This document shows, piece after piece, positions 47,917 through 57,773 of a stretch of DNA of 64,000 nucleotides (position 1 is its first letter; every line of letters begins with the position of its first letter). Made by a program: the position numbers and the translations under genes. Location: positions 1-64,000 of the forward strand of contig JAEINR010000002.1 in the NCBI GenBank assembly GCA_016342325.1. Reading direction: 5' to 3'. The notes beneath the pieces were generated by a model, which saw only the letters and a program-made list of their open reading frames with translations, had not been told where the DNA came from and made no database searches. The DNA is from Desulfobacterium sp. GTDB lineage: Bacteria; Desulfobacterota; Desulfobacteria; Desulfobacterales; Desulfobacteraceae.

Positions 47917-48717
47917 ATGTTTGAAGTTATCGGAGAGAGGATCAACACAACATTTAAGAAAGTTAAGGCCGCCGTCATTGATCGGGATGGGGCATACATC
48001 CAGGACGATGTGCAAAAGCAGGAGGCCTCCGGCGCCACCTATATTGATGTGAATGCAGGCGCCAGGATCGGCCATGAAAAAGAGGACATGGAATGGCTTT
48101 TAAAGGTTGTTCAGGAAGCGACGACCCTTCCCCTGTGCCTTGACAGCCCCGACCCGGAAGTCCTGGAGATGGCTTATTCCATGGTGAACACGACCCCCAT
48201 GGTCAACTCCATCAGCCTTGAAAAGGATCGGTTCGAGGCCATGATGCCGTTTCTTAAGGGAAAGGAGTGCAAAATCATAGCCCTTTGCATGGATGACTCG
48301 GGCATGCCAAAGACCGTCGATGATATTGTCAACCGTGCCAAATCCATCGTGGGTGAACTTGAGGCCATTGGGTTTAAACGACAGAACATCTATGTGGATC
48401 CCCTGATCCAGCCCATGAGCGTTGACGGCAATAATGGGATGATGGCCATGGATGCGGTTAAGGCGATCATGACAGAGCTTGAAGGGGTGCATACCACAGG
48501 GGGCCTGTCCAACATCTCCTATGGGCTTCCCCAGCGAAAGATCATCAACCGCATTTTCCTTGCAATGATGATGAAGCAGGGGTTTGATTCCGCCATCATG
48601 GACCCCCTTGATAATGAGATCATGGCGGTTGTGAAAACAGCAGATATGCTCAAGGGCAATGATAATTTCTGCATGAATTTTCTAAAGGGCGTCCGGGCGG
48701 GAACCATAAAAGCCTGA
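47917..48717 (+). CDS. mtgA: Methylcorrinoid:tetrahydrofolate methyltransferase (MtgA-like)
   Basis: A 266-residue pterin-binding TIM barrel of the AcsE/MtgA/MetH-domain family. Features are VIGERINTTFKK, the pterin-contacting DVNAGAR and DSPD, and GLSNISYGLP. It should pass the methyl group from the corrinoid protein to tetrahydrofolate, feeding methyl-THF into the Wood-Ljungdahl pathway. The ATG at 47917 follows AGAGGTG and matches family length; a 29-codon extension is not supported. It follows the corrinoid gene by 92 bases and is cotranscribed. Confidence 0.88.
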   Translation: MFEVIGERINTTFKKVKAAVIDRDGAYIQDDVQKQEASGATYIDVNAGARIGHEKEDMEWLLKVVQEATTLPLCLDSPDPEVLEMAYSMVNTTPMVNSISLEKDRFEAMMPFLKGKECKIIALCMDDSGMPKTVDDIVNRAKSIVGELEAIGFKRQNIYVDPLIQPMSVDGNNGMMAMDAVKAIMTELEGVHTTGGLSNISYGLPQRKIINRIFLAMMMKQGFDSAIMDPLDNEIMAVVKTADMLKGNDNFCMNFLKGVRAGTIKA

Positions 48718-48769
48718 TTTCCAGCTTTGCTTCTCGCATAAAACGATGGTTTAAAAAAGGAAACAAGTC

Positions 48770-50335
48770 ATGTCAGAAACGGTAGAGAAGAAACAAATTG
48801 ACCCGGTCACGTTTTTCGGGTCCATAGCGATTATCACCATTGTCTGCACCTATCTTATTGTGAATATTGAGCGCGGCACCGCAATGGTTAACAAGATTTT
48901 TGGGTTTCTCACGGGTCCCCTGGGCTGGTCCTATGAATGGTATGCCATGTTCATGGTAGGGGTGCTTGTCTATTTTATTCTGGGCAAATATGGTGATGTC
49001 CGCCTGGGTGAAGGCAAGCCCGAATTTAAAACCATGTCGTGGATCGGCATGCTGTTCACGGCCGGTGTGGGTTCCAGCATCACCTATTGGGGCACCATCG
49101 AGTTCTTCTATTACTATAAAAGTCCGCCCTTTGGCGCAGAACCTTTTTCCGTTGAAGCGGCACGGTGGGCATCGGCCTATGGCCTTTTTCACTGGACCGT
49201 GGGCAATGCCATGTATGCGGTGATGGGGGTTGTGTTTGCGTTTATGTTCTTTGTCCAGAAAAAGGATGTTCTCCGTCCCAGTATGGCCTGTAAGCCGATC
49301 ATCGGCAAAGCGGCCGACGGCTTGGTTGGAAAAATGATCGACATCTTTTTTATCCTGGGGCTCATCGCCGGAATTGCCACTACCCTGGGCCTTGCGACCC
49401 CCCTTATCAGCGAAATTATCTCCCAGCTTTTTGGGTTTAAACGGTCATCGGGCATGGATATTTTCATTGTCATGTCCCTGACAGGTCTCATTGCGCTCAC
49501 CGTCTACCTGGGGCTTCACAAAGGCATTCAGGTGGCCAGCGATTTCAGGGTCTACCTGACCCTGGGGCTTCTTTTGTTTGTTTTGCTGGCAGGGTCCACC
49601 GGGTACATGCTCAACACCTTTACCGAGGGCCTGGGGATCATGTTCCAGAACTTTTTTGAGATGAGTTTCTACACCGATGCCCAGGGCAAGAGTGGCTTTC
49701 CCCAAGGCTGGACCATTTTTTACTGGGCATGGTGGGTGGCATTTTCCATTCAAATGGGAATCTACATCGCCCGGATCTCAAAAGGGCGCACCATTCGTGA
49801 GGTGGCGGTGGGGTCCATGGTGTCCCTTTCCTGCGGTTGCTGGTGCTTTTTCCTCACCCTTGGCAACTACAGCATGGACGTATTCCAGAAGGGTATTGTT
49901 CCCCTGAAGGAACTCATGGCCAATGAGGGGGCTCCCGCTGCCATTGCCGCCCTCTGGGCTTCCCTTCCCATGGGTAAAGTCACCATGTTTCTTCTCATGT
50001 TTGTGACCTTTCTGGGGGCCGTAACCTCCTTGAGCAGCTCCGGTTTTACCCTGGCTGTGGTGACCACGAAAAAAATAACCGGTGAAGAGGAACCCGCCAG
50101 ATGGACCCGTGTCTTCTGGAGCCTTGCTTTGGGTGTTGCAGCCATCACCCTGATGCTGCTGGGCGGGCTTCGACCCCTTCAGACCGCGTCCATTGTGGGG
50201 TCGTTTCCCATGATGTTTATCACGCTGATCATTATTGCCGGTTTTTTCAAGGAGCTCAGGAAGGTGTATGCGTCGCAAAAAGAGCCCTCCCGTGTTGAGC
50301 TGCCCCATGGGGAGCCCGGAATAGACATGTCCTAA
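48770..50335 (+). CDS. BCCT-family betaine/carnitine/choline transporter 1
   Basis: A 521-residue carrier with twelve membrane helices. The BCCT signature is clear: GMLFTAGVGSSITYWGTIEFFYYY...PP, ASAYGLFHWTVGNAMYAV, and the Trp-rich FYWAWWVAFSIQMGIYIARISKGRTIRE. It imports quaternary ammonium compounds, using sodium or proton gradients or acting as an antiporter. It starts 52 bases after the methyl-THF methyltransferase gene, which links uptake to demethylation. AAAGGAAAC precedes the ATG. Confidence 0.93.
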   Translation: MSETVEKKQIDPVTFFGSIAIITIVCTYLIVNIERGTAMVNKIFGFLTGPLGWSYEWYAMFMVGVLVYFILGKYGDVRLGEGKPEFKTMSWIGMLFTAGVGSSITYWGTIEFFYYYKSPPFGAEPFSVEAARWASAYGLFHWTVGNAMYAVMGVVFAFMFFVQKKDVLRPSMACKPIIGKAADGLVGKMIDIFFILGLIAGIATTLGLATPLISEIISQLFGFKRSSGMDIFIVMSLTGLIALTVYLGLHKGIQVASDFRVYLTLGLLLFVLLAGSTGYMLNTFTEGLGIMFQNFFEMSFYTDAQGKSGFPQGWTIFYWAWWVAFSIQMGIYIARISKGRTIREVAVGSMVSLSCGCWCFFLTLGNYSMDVFQKGIVPLKELMANEGAPAAIAALWASLPMGKVTMFLLMFVTFLGAVTSLSSSGFTLAVVTTKKITGEEEPARWTRVFWSLALGVAAITLMLLGGLRPLQTASIVGSFPMMFITLIIIAGFFKELRKVYASQKEPSRVELPHGEPGIDMS

Positions 50336-50364
50336 AATTTTAAGACGCTAGTATATAATTCCAG

Positions 50365-50399
50365 CAACAGTTTTCATGCGTTTCGTGTGAAAACTGTTG
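50365..50399 (+). other. 12-bp hairpin between the two BCCT genes
   Basis: CAACAGTTTTCA (50365-50376) pairs perfectly with TGAAAACTGTTG (50388-50399) around an 11-base loop. No T run follows directly, so it is more likely an RNA processing or stability element, or a protein site, than a terminator. Confidence 0.55.
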
Positions 50400-50456
50400 T
50401 TGTATATCTTGTCCAAGATAATTATTATCTATTGTTTTAAAAAAAGAAGGTGAGAT

Positions 50457-52133
50457 ATGTCTGATCGCGTTGCATTAAAAAAAGCATCCCCGGTGGAATG
50501 GACAATCCTAATTCCATCTGCCACAATTGTATTTTTTTTAAGTGTTTTGTTGGTTGTCTTTCCTGCCCAATCATCCCAAACCCTTTCCTCGGTGAAGGAA
50601 TATATGACCCATCAGCTTGGCTGGCTCTACATGGGTTTTGGTTTCTTTTGCGTCGTATTTCTTGTCTATATGGCTTTTACAAAATGGGGCAACATCAAAC
50701 TTGGCGACACGGATGAAACGCCGGAGTTCAGGACAGGGTCCTGGATCGCAATGATCTTTTCAGCAGCCATGGGGGCCTCGGTCTTATATTGGGGGGCCAT
50801 TGAGTGGGTCTATTACTATTCTTCGCCGCCCCTGCACCTTCAAATGAAAACAGCCCTGGCGGCCGAACTGGGTTCGGCCTATGGTTTGTTTCACTGGACC
50901 GTGACCCCCTGGGCCATTTACTGCGTTCCCGCCATTGCCATGTCCTACATGATGCATGTCCGCAAATCCTCGGTCATGCGCCTTTCTGATGCCTGCCGTC
51001 CCATCATCGGAAAACATGCGGATGGTACGCTGGGTAAAATCATGGACGTTATTTGCGTTTACGGCCTGGTTGCCGGCGCCGCCACCACCCTCGGGCTGAA
51101 TACCCCCCTTGTTGAAAAATGGTTCCAGTACTTTTTCAACCTTCCCAGTGATCTTTTTGGCATCCAGGGTGGCCTTGTTGCGTTTATCATTTTGATCTGG
51201 ACGGCCTTGATTGCTTTAAGTGTTTACTCGGGTCTTTATAAAGGCATTAAAATACTGTCAGACACCAATGTTTATATTGCCATTGTGCTTTTGGCTGTGA
51301 TTGTCATCTTGGGCCCAACCGCCCATATTTTTAACAGCATTTGTCATTCTGTGGGGCTGCTTTTTCAAAATTTTATCGTGATGAGTTTGAATACCGACCC
51401 CATTACCAAGACCGGATTCCCCCAGGGATGGACGGCCTTCTACTGGGCATGGTGGTTGTGCTACGCACCGTTCATGGGCCTTTTTGCCGCGCGTATTTCC
51501 AAGGGCCGGACCATTCGTGAACTGATTGTTGCAGAAGTGTTTGCCGGCGCCCTTGGAAACGCAGTGTTTTTCTTTGTGATCGGCAACTCATTTATATGGA
51601 TGCAATTTGCGCCGGTGGATTCAGGCCACTTCGTTGATATTATCGGTGTCATGGATAAAATGGGACCGCCGACCGCCATCGTTACCGGCATAAGTTCCCT
51701 TGCAGGGGGCGGTGTTATCCTTTTTATGTATGGTCTCCTGGCTATTTTCTTCCAGGTCACATCCTTTGACTCAACAGCCTATACCGCGGCAGCCGTATGT
51801 TCCAAAATCATAGACAACGACCACGAACCGGCCCGCTGGCATCGTCTTTTATGGGCGTTTGCCCTGGGGGCTGTTGCCCTGGCCTTGCTCATTGTCGGTG
51901 CGATTCAAAATAATCCCAAAGCACACCTGATCAATCTTCAATCCCTATCCGTTGTTCTGGCTGCGCCGTTGATTGTTTTCCTCTGCATCTTGATAGCCGG
52001 TTTTATCAAAATGGTTCGCCAGGATTATTCAAATGCACTGACCGGGAAGGTTCTGGTGGCCATGGATATGAATCCCGGGCGTTCTTATCGCCCTGCAAAG
52101 GGTGATGATTCTTTGTCTTCCCATTTGAATTGA
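50457..52133 (+). CDS. BCCT-family betaine/carnitine/choline transporter 2
   Basis: A 558-residue carrier with the same family marks as the preceding gene (GASVLYWGAIEWVYYYSSPP, GSAYGLFHWTVTPWAIY, FYWAWWLCYAPFMGLFAARISKGRTIRE). The two are diverged paralogues and not a recent duplication; this one carries its own 121-base leader with a hairpin. A second carrier beside a demethylation system could import another betaine, or exchange the product such as dimethylglycine for substrate; that is inference. GAAGGTGAG precedes the ATG. It is convergent with the regulator gene, 22 bases away. Confidence 0.93.
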   Translation: MSDRVALKKASPVEWTILIPSATIVFFLSVLLVVFPAQSSQTLSSVKEYMTHQLGWLYMGFGFFCVVFLVYMAFTKWGNIKLGDTDETPEFRTGSWIAMIFSAAMGASVLYWGAIEWVYYYSSPPLHLQMKTALAAELGSAYGLFHWTVTPWAIYCVPAIAMSYMMHVRKSSVMRLSDACRPIIGKHADGTLGKIMDVICVYGLVAGAATTLGLNTPLVEKWFQYFFNLPSDLFGIQGGLVAFIILIWTALIALSVYSGLYKGIKILSDTNVYIAIVLLAVIVILGPTAHIFNSICHSVGLLFQNFIVMSLNTDPITKTGFPQGWTAFYWAWWLCYAPFMGLFAARISKGRTIRELIVAEVFAGALGNAVFFFVIGNSFIWMQFAPVDSGHFVDIIGVMDKMGPPTAIVTGISSLAGGGVILFMYGLLAIFFQVTSFDSTAYTAAAVCSKIIDNDHEPARWHRLLWAFALGAVALALLIVGAIQNNPKAHLINLQSLSVVLAAPLIVFLCILIAGFIKMVRQDYSNALTGKVLVAMDMNPGRSYRPAKGDDSLSSHLN

Positions 52134-52155
52134 TGTCGGCTTGGGGCGTCACATT

Positions 52156-53904
52156 TTAACTGAGGCCGTATTTTCTCATCTTTCTGTTTATGGTGGGCTG
52201 GGTCACCCCAAGGGCCCGGGCCATTTTATCCTGACTGCCGTATTGTTCCCTGGCCTTTGCAAGGGCCGAACGTTCCACGCGTTCCATGAGCGTGGTAAGG
52301 GTTTCTCCCTGTTTCAGGCTGTTGGTTTCCGGGGGTGCACCGTTTGCATCGTTAACGGGGGTGAACGGCAGATCCCCCGGCATGATGTATTCCCGGTCCG
52401 TCATCACGACAATTCTTTCGCAGATATTGATGAGCTCCCGGATGTTTCCGGGATAATTATATGCGACAAGGGCTTTTATGGCCTTGGGCGACAGAATCCG
52501 TTTTGTCTTCATCTTGGCGGCAAAATGATTGATATAGTGCTTGATCAGGTATAAAATGCATTCGTTACGATCTCTTAAGGGCGGAACAGTTATGGATATG
52601 ACGTTGAGGCGGTAGTAGAGATCGAGTCGGAATTTATCCTGCTCAACCTTGCCTTTAAGATCGCTGTTTGTCGCTGCAATGATACGAACATCCACCTTCT
52701 TTTTTTCGGTGCTGCCGATGCGAAGGATGGTGCCCTCATCCAGAAATTTCAAAAGCTTTGATTGGGAGGCCATTGACAGCTCCGCAATTTCATCCAGAAT
52801 GAGCGTCCCTTTGTTTGCCATCTCGATGAGTCCAAGCTTTCCTTTGTCCTTTGCACCGGTAAAGGCGCCCTTGACATAGCCAAATAATTCAGACTCAATC
52901 AGAGATTCGGGAATGGCCGCACAATTAATTGCCAGCATCGGGTATTGCGAGCGGTTTGAATTTTTGTGAATCAGTTCGGCGATGACCGTTTTTCCGACAC
53001 CGGATTCACCAAGGATGAGGACTGACGAGTCAACGCCACTGACTTTAACCACCTGGTTCAAGACGGTGAGCATGGGTTTGCTTTTGGCGATGATGGTGTC
53101 GGAAAGTTTGTTAAGGTCCTGGAGTTCTTCCAGGCGAAGTTGAAAACTTGCCTGGAGAGCCGCCTGTTCTTCAAGGTGCTGGTGGAGGGCTTCAAGCTTT
53201 GTAATATCGCGCTCGGTACCAATAACCATGACCAATTTTCCTGTGCTGTCAAAAATTGGTTTAGAGGTTGAGAGGACCTTGATACCGCATTTCTCAAGGT
53301 ACACAAGCCGGGTGATTGTTTTTCTTTCTTTTATGGCTTCAATGGTGCCGCAATCTTTGAAAAGGCCCAGTTCCTCCAATTCATCCATTGTTTTGCCGAT
53401 CACGTCGGAAGGATCAATGCCATTGAGTTTGGCCGATTGCGGATTGACCCGGAGAACCTTTCCTTTTCCATCACAGACCCAAATGCCTTCGGAGACGGCG
53501 TCGATGATGGCATCCCGCTCAATTATCAACGCTTTTGTTTCAGTCTTGAGGAAATTCTCTACAAACGAGGATGAATCCTTGAATAAAGAGCAGAAAACCG
53601 GACGGGTTCCATCGCCACCCTCCATGGGAGAAAAGCATACCAGGAGCTTGCTGGATTTCAGCCACCCGATGGTCTGGATCTTTTTTTGTAACGCCAGTTC
53701 AAGGGGCTTGGCAAGTTCCGGCATTGTCGCCTTGAGATCCATACCCTTGGTTATTTTAAGCTGTTCTGCAAAGGCCGGGTTACAATAGGTTATTGTGCCC
53801 ATCTGATCTAAAGATGCCATGCCCATGGAAGCGGATGTAATATGATCCGGGTTCAGCCGTCCCAAATCGTTTCCATGGGATTTTTCAAAAGGATTCATGG
53901 ACAT
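52156..53904 (-). CDS. PAS-domain sigma54-dependent transcriptional activator
   Basis: A 582-residue enhancer-binding protein. The N-terminal part has two PAS-like domains (residues about 20-115 and 145-245) and no receiver domain, then the AAA+ domain with Walker A GESGVGKT, the sigma54-contacting GAFTGA and Walker B GTLILDEIAEL, and a C-terminal helix-turn-helix (KMARALGVTQPTINRKMRKYG). It should sense a small molecule directly and drive sigma54 promoters. The only sigma54 promoter I found in the locus is that of the methyltransferase operon at 45570, making this its probable regulator. It lies at the far end of the cluster, convergent with BCCT 2. Confidence 0.93.
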   Translation of the reverse strand: MSMNPFEKSHGNDLGRLNPDHITSASMGMASLDQMGTITYCNPAFAEQLKITKGMDLKATMPELAKPLELALQKKIQTIGWLKSSKLLVCFSPMEGGDGTRPVFCSLFKDSSSFVENFLKTETKALIIERDAIIDAVSEGIWVCDGKGKVLRVNPQSAKLNGIDPSDVIGKTMDELEELGLFKDCGTIEAIKERKTITRLVYLEKCGIKVLSTSKPIFDSTGKLVMVIGTERDITKLEALHQHLEEQAALQASFQLRLEELQDLNKLSDTIIAKSKPMLTVLNQVVKVSGVDSSVLILGESGVGKTVIAELIHKNSNRSQYPMLAINCAAIPESLIESELFGYVKGAFTGAKDKGKLGLIEMANKGTLILDEIAELSMASQSKLLKFLDEGTILRIGSTEKKKVDVRIIAATNSDLKGKVEQDKFRLDLYYRLNVISITVPPLRDRNECILYLIKHYINHFAAKMKTKRILSPKAIKALVAYNYPGNIRELINICERIVVMTDREYIMPGDLPFTPVNDANGAPPETNSLKQGETLTTLMERVERSALAKAREQYGSQDKMARALGVTQPTINRKMRKYGLS

Positions 53905-54285
53905 TGTCTTCCTTATAAAAGGCGGTGAAACCGATGGCAGCGTTTAAACGGCCAGCTGGGTTAATTCGGTTTTTTATATTAAACAAAACCTCTGATCAAG
54001 GACCTCTCACATTCAACCCAAACACTGAAACAGAGGCGGTTTGCCCAGGAAAACTATCAGGGTCTTGATCAAAAGGCAATTGAAATATAAGCCCCTGCAC
54101 GGGGGGGATATGGGACAGGAAGACCTGAAAAGAAGGCTTGTGCCTATCTTAAAAATCAAGGGTTTACCGTTTTCGGCTGTCAGTCCGTTCTGTTTTTTCG
54201 TCTCTTTCCCCCCGGCTGTTTGACACAACGGGCGGGTTGCTGGTACACATGACCTGTTCTCAAACAGTGACGAAAGGAATCCCAA
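53905..54285. other. Intergenic region between regulator gene and lnt
   Basis: No gene or strong repeat is seen. It should contain the leftward promoter of the sigma54 activator and the rightward promoter of lnt; TTTGACA near 54220 is a possible -35 for lnt without a clear -10. Confidence 0.4.
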
Positions 54286-55833
54286 GTGACAGTTCTTCAT
54301 AAGCAATCGGCTCTTGTACGGTATTTTCCAGCGGTTTTAAGTGGTATCCTCCTGACCCTGGCATTTCCTGCCCCGGGACTTAGTTTTCTTGCCTGGGTGG
54401 CCCTGGTGCCCCTCATGGTCTCGGTCCATGGCCTGGAAAGCAAACAGGCGTTCCAGGCCGGGCTTGTGGCCGGCATGGTTCACTTTCTCTCCCTTTTGTA
54501 CTGGATCGTCCCCACCATTCGGGTCTACGGCGGGGTGCCCCTGGTGCTGGCCCTGCCGGTGCTGGGGCTGCTTGCCCTCTACCTTGCCCTCTATGTGGCC
54601 CTGTTTTGCCGGGGCTTGAAGCTGTTTTCCCCCTGTTCCCCATGGATGCCCTTTGGCGCCGGGGCCCTGTGGGTGGCCGCCGAATATCTTCGCGCATCGC
54701 TCTTTACGGGGTTTCCCTGGGGGGGGCTGGGCTATTCCCTATACACGAACCTGACCATTATCCAGGTGGCGGACATGGCCGGGGTGTACGGGGTCTCCTT
54801 TGTTGTTGTTGTGGTCAACGCCTGTTTCGCCCTGGTGTGGGGAGCCTTTCGCCAGGGAACCCGGATGGGACGGATGTCCCTTTCTGTCCTTCCGGTGCTT
54901 TTGCTGGTGTTTCTGGTGGTCTGCTATGGCCGGGTGCGCCAGGAAACGGTCCATCAGGCCATGGATGCAGCCGACAAAATACGGGTCAGCGTGGTCCAGG
55001 GTAATATCAGCCAGGCCGTGAAATGGGACCAGGCCTATAAGGAGTCCACTGTGGACACCTATTGCCGGCTGTCCCAGCAGGCCGTGGCCGGGGCGCCGGA
55101 CCTGATCGTGTGGCCGGAAACCGCCCTTCCCTTTTACTATGGCTGGGACAAGGACTTGTCGGACCGGGTGGATCGCTGCATCCGGGATTCCAAAACCTGG
55201 TTCCTGGTGGGAAGCCCTGCCCTTGGGGAGGAAAGTTCAGGCTATACCTATTATAACCGGGCCTACATGATCAATCGGTTGTCCCTTGTCACGGGCTGGT
55301 ACGACAAGGTTCACCTGGTGCCCTTTGGGGAGTATGTGCCTTTGGGACGCTATCTTCCGTTTCTGGGGAAGATTACGGCCCAGGCCGGGGATTTCTCTTC
55401 GGGAAGCCCCGACGCAGGTCCCCTTGTGTTTGGTAAGGGGTCGGCCGGGGTGCTCACCTGCTTTGAGGTGATTTTTCCCTCCCTGGCCCGGAACATGGTG
55501 ACCCGGGGGGCCAAGATCCTGGTGACCATCACCAATGATGCCTGGTTCGGCTATACCTCGGCCCCGGCCCAGCATTTTTCCATGGCCGTGTTCAGGGCGG
55601 TGGAGAACCGAAGGGCCGTGGCCCGGGCTGCAAACACCGGGATCAGCGGATTCATTGATCCCCTGGGCCGGATCCTTGACGCCACCGATCTTTACACCGA
55701 GGCGGTCCAAACCCGGTCCCTTCCCCAGGTTGAGATCAAAACCCTTTACTCGGCGGCCGGGGATTGGTTTGCCGTGATCTGTGTTATTGCAATTATACTG
55801 GTTTTTATGGTAAAAAGAAGGTTGGGGCGATAA
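54286..55833 (+). CDS. lnt: Apolipoprotein N-acyltransferase
   Basis: A 515-residue inner-membrane enzyme. Six to seven N-terminal membrane helices precede a carbon-nitrogen hydrolase domain with the catalytic triad E278 (WPETALPF), K341 (YDKVHLVPFGEYVP) and C392 (LTCFEVIFP), and a last membrane helix. It transfers an acyl chain to the N-terminal cysteine of lipoproteins. The start is GTG at 54286, with AAAGGAA upstream. It is followed by prfB. Confidence 0.95.
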   Translation: MTVLHKQSALVRYFPAVLSGILLTLAFPAPGLSFLAWVALVPLMVSVHGLESKQAFQAGLVAGMVHFLSLLYWIVPTIRVYGGVPLVLALPVLGLLALYLALYVALFCRGLKLFSPCSPWMPFGAGALWVAAEYLRASLFTGFPWGGLGYSLYTNLTIIQVADMAGVYGVSFVVVVVNACFALVWGAFRQGTRMGRMSLSVLPVLLLVFLVVCYGRVRQETVHQAMDAADKIRVSVVQGNISQAVKWDQAYKESTVDTYCRLSQQAVAGAPDLIVWPETALPFYYGWDKDLSDRVDRCIRDSKTWFLVGSPALGEESSGYTYYNRAYMINRLSLVTGWYDKVHLVPFGEYVPLGRYLPFLGKITAQAGDFSSGSPDAGPLVFGKGSAGVLTCFEVIFPSLARNMVTRGAKILVTITNDAWFGYTSAPAQHFSMAVFRAVENRRAVARAANTGISGFIDPLGRILDATDLYTEAVQTRSLPQVEIKTLYSAAGDWFAVICVIAIILVFMVKRRLGR

Positions 55834-55868
55834 CTTATATCAGATAAAAAAAATCAGGAGATCGAGAC

Positions 55869-56970
55869 ATGTCCACAGAACTTAAACAGAGTATCGCAGG
55901 GTTTTACGAAAAAGCAGAACAGCTCAAGGAGTATCTTTGACCTCCCTGTCAAGAGAAACCGTTTAAGGGAACTGGAGAGCATGACCGGCCAGGAGGAATT
56001 CTGGAACGACCCGGACCGTGCCACAACCCTGTTAAAGGAAAGAACCCGGGTATCCGACCTCATCGACACCTGGGATGGCATCTTTGAAGAGATCGAGGAT
56101 GCGGAAACCCTGCTGGAACTTGCCCATGAAGAGGGGGACAAGGAAACTGAGCAGGAGGTGGCTCGCCAGCTTGGGGAGCTTGAGGCCCGGGTCAAGACCT
56201 TTTCAGTGGCCATCATGCTGGACGGCGAAGACGATGATAAGAACGCCATCGTGTCCATCAATGCCGGCGCTGGCGGTACCGATTCCCAGGACTGGACCGA
56301 GATGCTTTATCGGATGTACTCCAGATGGGTGGATAAAAAAGGGTTTAAATTCCAGATGATCGATTTCCAGCCAGGGGACGAAGCCGGTGTCAAGGGCGTC
56401 ACCTTCAGCGTGTCCGGGGAATACAGCTACGGTCTGCTCAAGGTGGAGTCCGGGGTGCATCGCCTGGTGCGCATCTCCCCCTTCAATGCCAATGGAAAGC
56501 GCCAGACCTCCTTTGCATCGGTCTTTGTCTATCCTGAGCTCAAGGACGAGATCCGGGTGGAGATCGATGATAAAGATCTGCGCATCGACGTGTTCCGGGC
56601 AAGCGGTGCCGGTGGCCAGCACGTGAACAAGACCAGCAGTGCTGTCCGCATCACCCATCTCCCCTCCGGGGTGGTGGCCCAGTGCCAGCAGGAGCCCTCC
56701 CAGCACCGGAACAAGGAGATCGCCATGAAGGTGCTCCAGTCCCGCCTCTACCAGATCGAAAAGGAGAAGCTGAACCGGAAGATGCAGGACCTCCACGACG
56801 GCAAGGACGATATTGCCTGGGGCAGCCAGATTCGCTCCTATGTGCTCCATCCCTACCGCATGGTCAAAGACCATCGCACCGATTTTGAGATGGGGGACGT
56901 GGACAAGGTCTTGGACGGCGGTATCGACCGGTTCATCGAAGAGACCCTGATCTCGGGAAAGGTCAAGTGA
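55869..56970 (+). CDS. prfB: Peptide chain release factor 2, with programmed +1 frameshift
   Basis: Release factor 2 in two frames, 366 residues after shifting. The first 23 codons run from ATG 55869 to CTT at 55935-55937, followed by TGA (55938-55940). An internal Shine-Dalgarno-like AAGGAG lies three bases before the CTT, the standard RF2 autoregulatory site. Translation resumes in the +1 frame with GAC at 55939 (DLPVKRNRLRE). Downstream are ISPFNANGKRQT, the RF2 anticodon-like SPF, and the peptidyl-hydrolase GGQ in GAGGQHVNKT. Low RF2 favours the shift, so the protein controls its own synthesis. It ends overlapping the HD-protein start. Confidence 0.95.
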
Positions 56971-57554
56971 GCCCGGAAGAAATCATCCTTGAATACTATC
57001 CTTCGGGCTCCAGGGCCTGTGAGATCCTGATGCGCCATGGGGAGCAGGTGGCGGACAAAAGCCTTGAGATCGCAGGCCGCCTCTCCCATTTAAACCCGGA
57101 TCTGGATTTTATCCGGGAGGCGGCCATGCTCCATGATATCGGGATCTTCATGACCAAGGCGCCCGGCATCGGGTGCTTTGGTAAACACGCTTACCTCTGC
57201 CACGGCTTTCTTGGCAGAGAGCTCCTGGACACCCTGGGCTTGCCCGGCCACGGCCTTGTGGCCGAGCGCCACACCGGTGCCGGCATCACCAAGGCCAACA
57301 TCCTGGACCAGGGCCTCCCCCTGCCCTGCCGGGACATGGTGCCCGAGACCCTGGAGGAGACCATTATCTGCGTGGCGGATAAATTCTTTTCCAAGAGCCC
57401 GGAAAAAGACAAGGGGGAAAAGACCAGGGAAACCGTCATCAACGAGCTGGCACGCATGGATGCAACCCATGCCCAGCGCTTTTCCCAATGGGCGGACCAG
57501 CTCATCTCCTCCCCGTCATGGCCCCCTCCGGGGAACCGTTGCCGACACGCCTGA
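56967..57554 (+). CDS. HD-domain phosphohydrolase
   Basis: A 195-residue protein with an HD fold: the first histidine in RHGEQVAD (H24), the HD pair H56-D57 in AMLHDIGI, and a distal VADKFFSKS. It is of the short uncharacterised HDIG type that hydrolyses phosphate esters, probably nucleotides. The GTG start overlaps the prfB stop by four bases, so it is translationally coupled to RF2; a functional link to translation is not implied. Confidence 0.8.
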   Translation: MSPEEIILEYYPSGSRACEILMRHGEQVADKSLEIAGRLSHLNPDLDFIREAAMLHDIGIFMTKAPGIGCFGKHAYLCHGFLGRELLDTLGLPGHGLVAERHTGAGITKANILDQGLPLPCRDMVPETLEETIICVADKFFSKSPEKDKGEKTRETVINELARMDATHAQRFSQWADQLISSPSWPPPGNRCRHA

Positions 57555-57773
57555 AAACCTGATCCTTCACTGGTAAAATTCGTTTACAATCCGGTAAAAA
57601 TACTGACACCCCGGTTGCATCAACGCCGTGGCATCCCCTTCTCCCATGGGGCCATGGGGTGTTACCGTGTATGGCACGCCCTTTGCTCTCCTGGGGGTAC
57701 GGGGAGGGTCTTTTTCGGCCCTTTGCAGTTGTTTGCGCCTGTTTGCGAAAATCTATAATCCCAAGGAGGAGCT

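Noticed and set aside
55938-55940. Nonsense mutation or selenocysteine TGA in prfB
   Set aside because: The surrounding AAGGAG-TAT-CTT-TGA-C is the standard release-factor-2 frameshift site.
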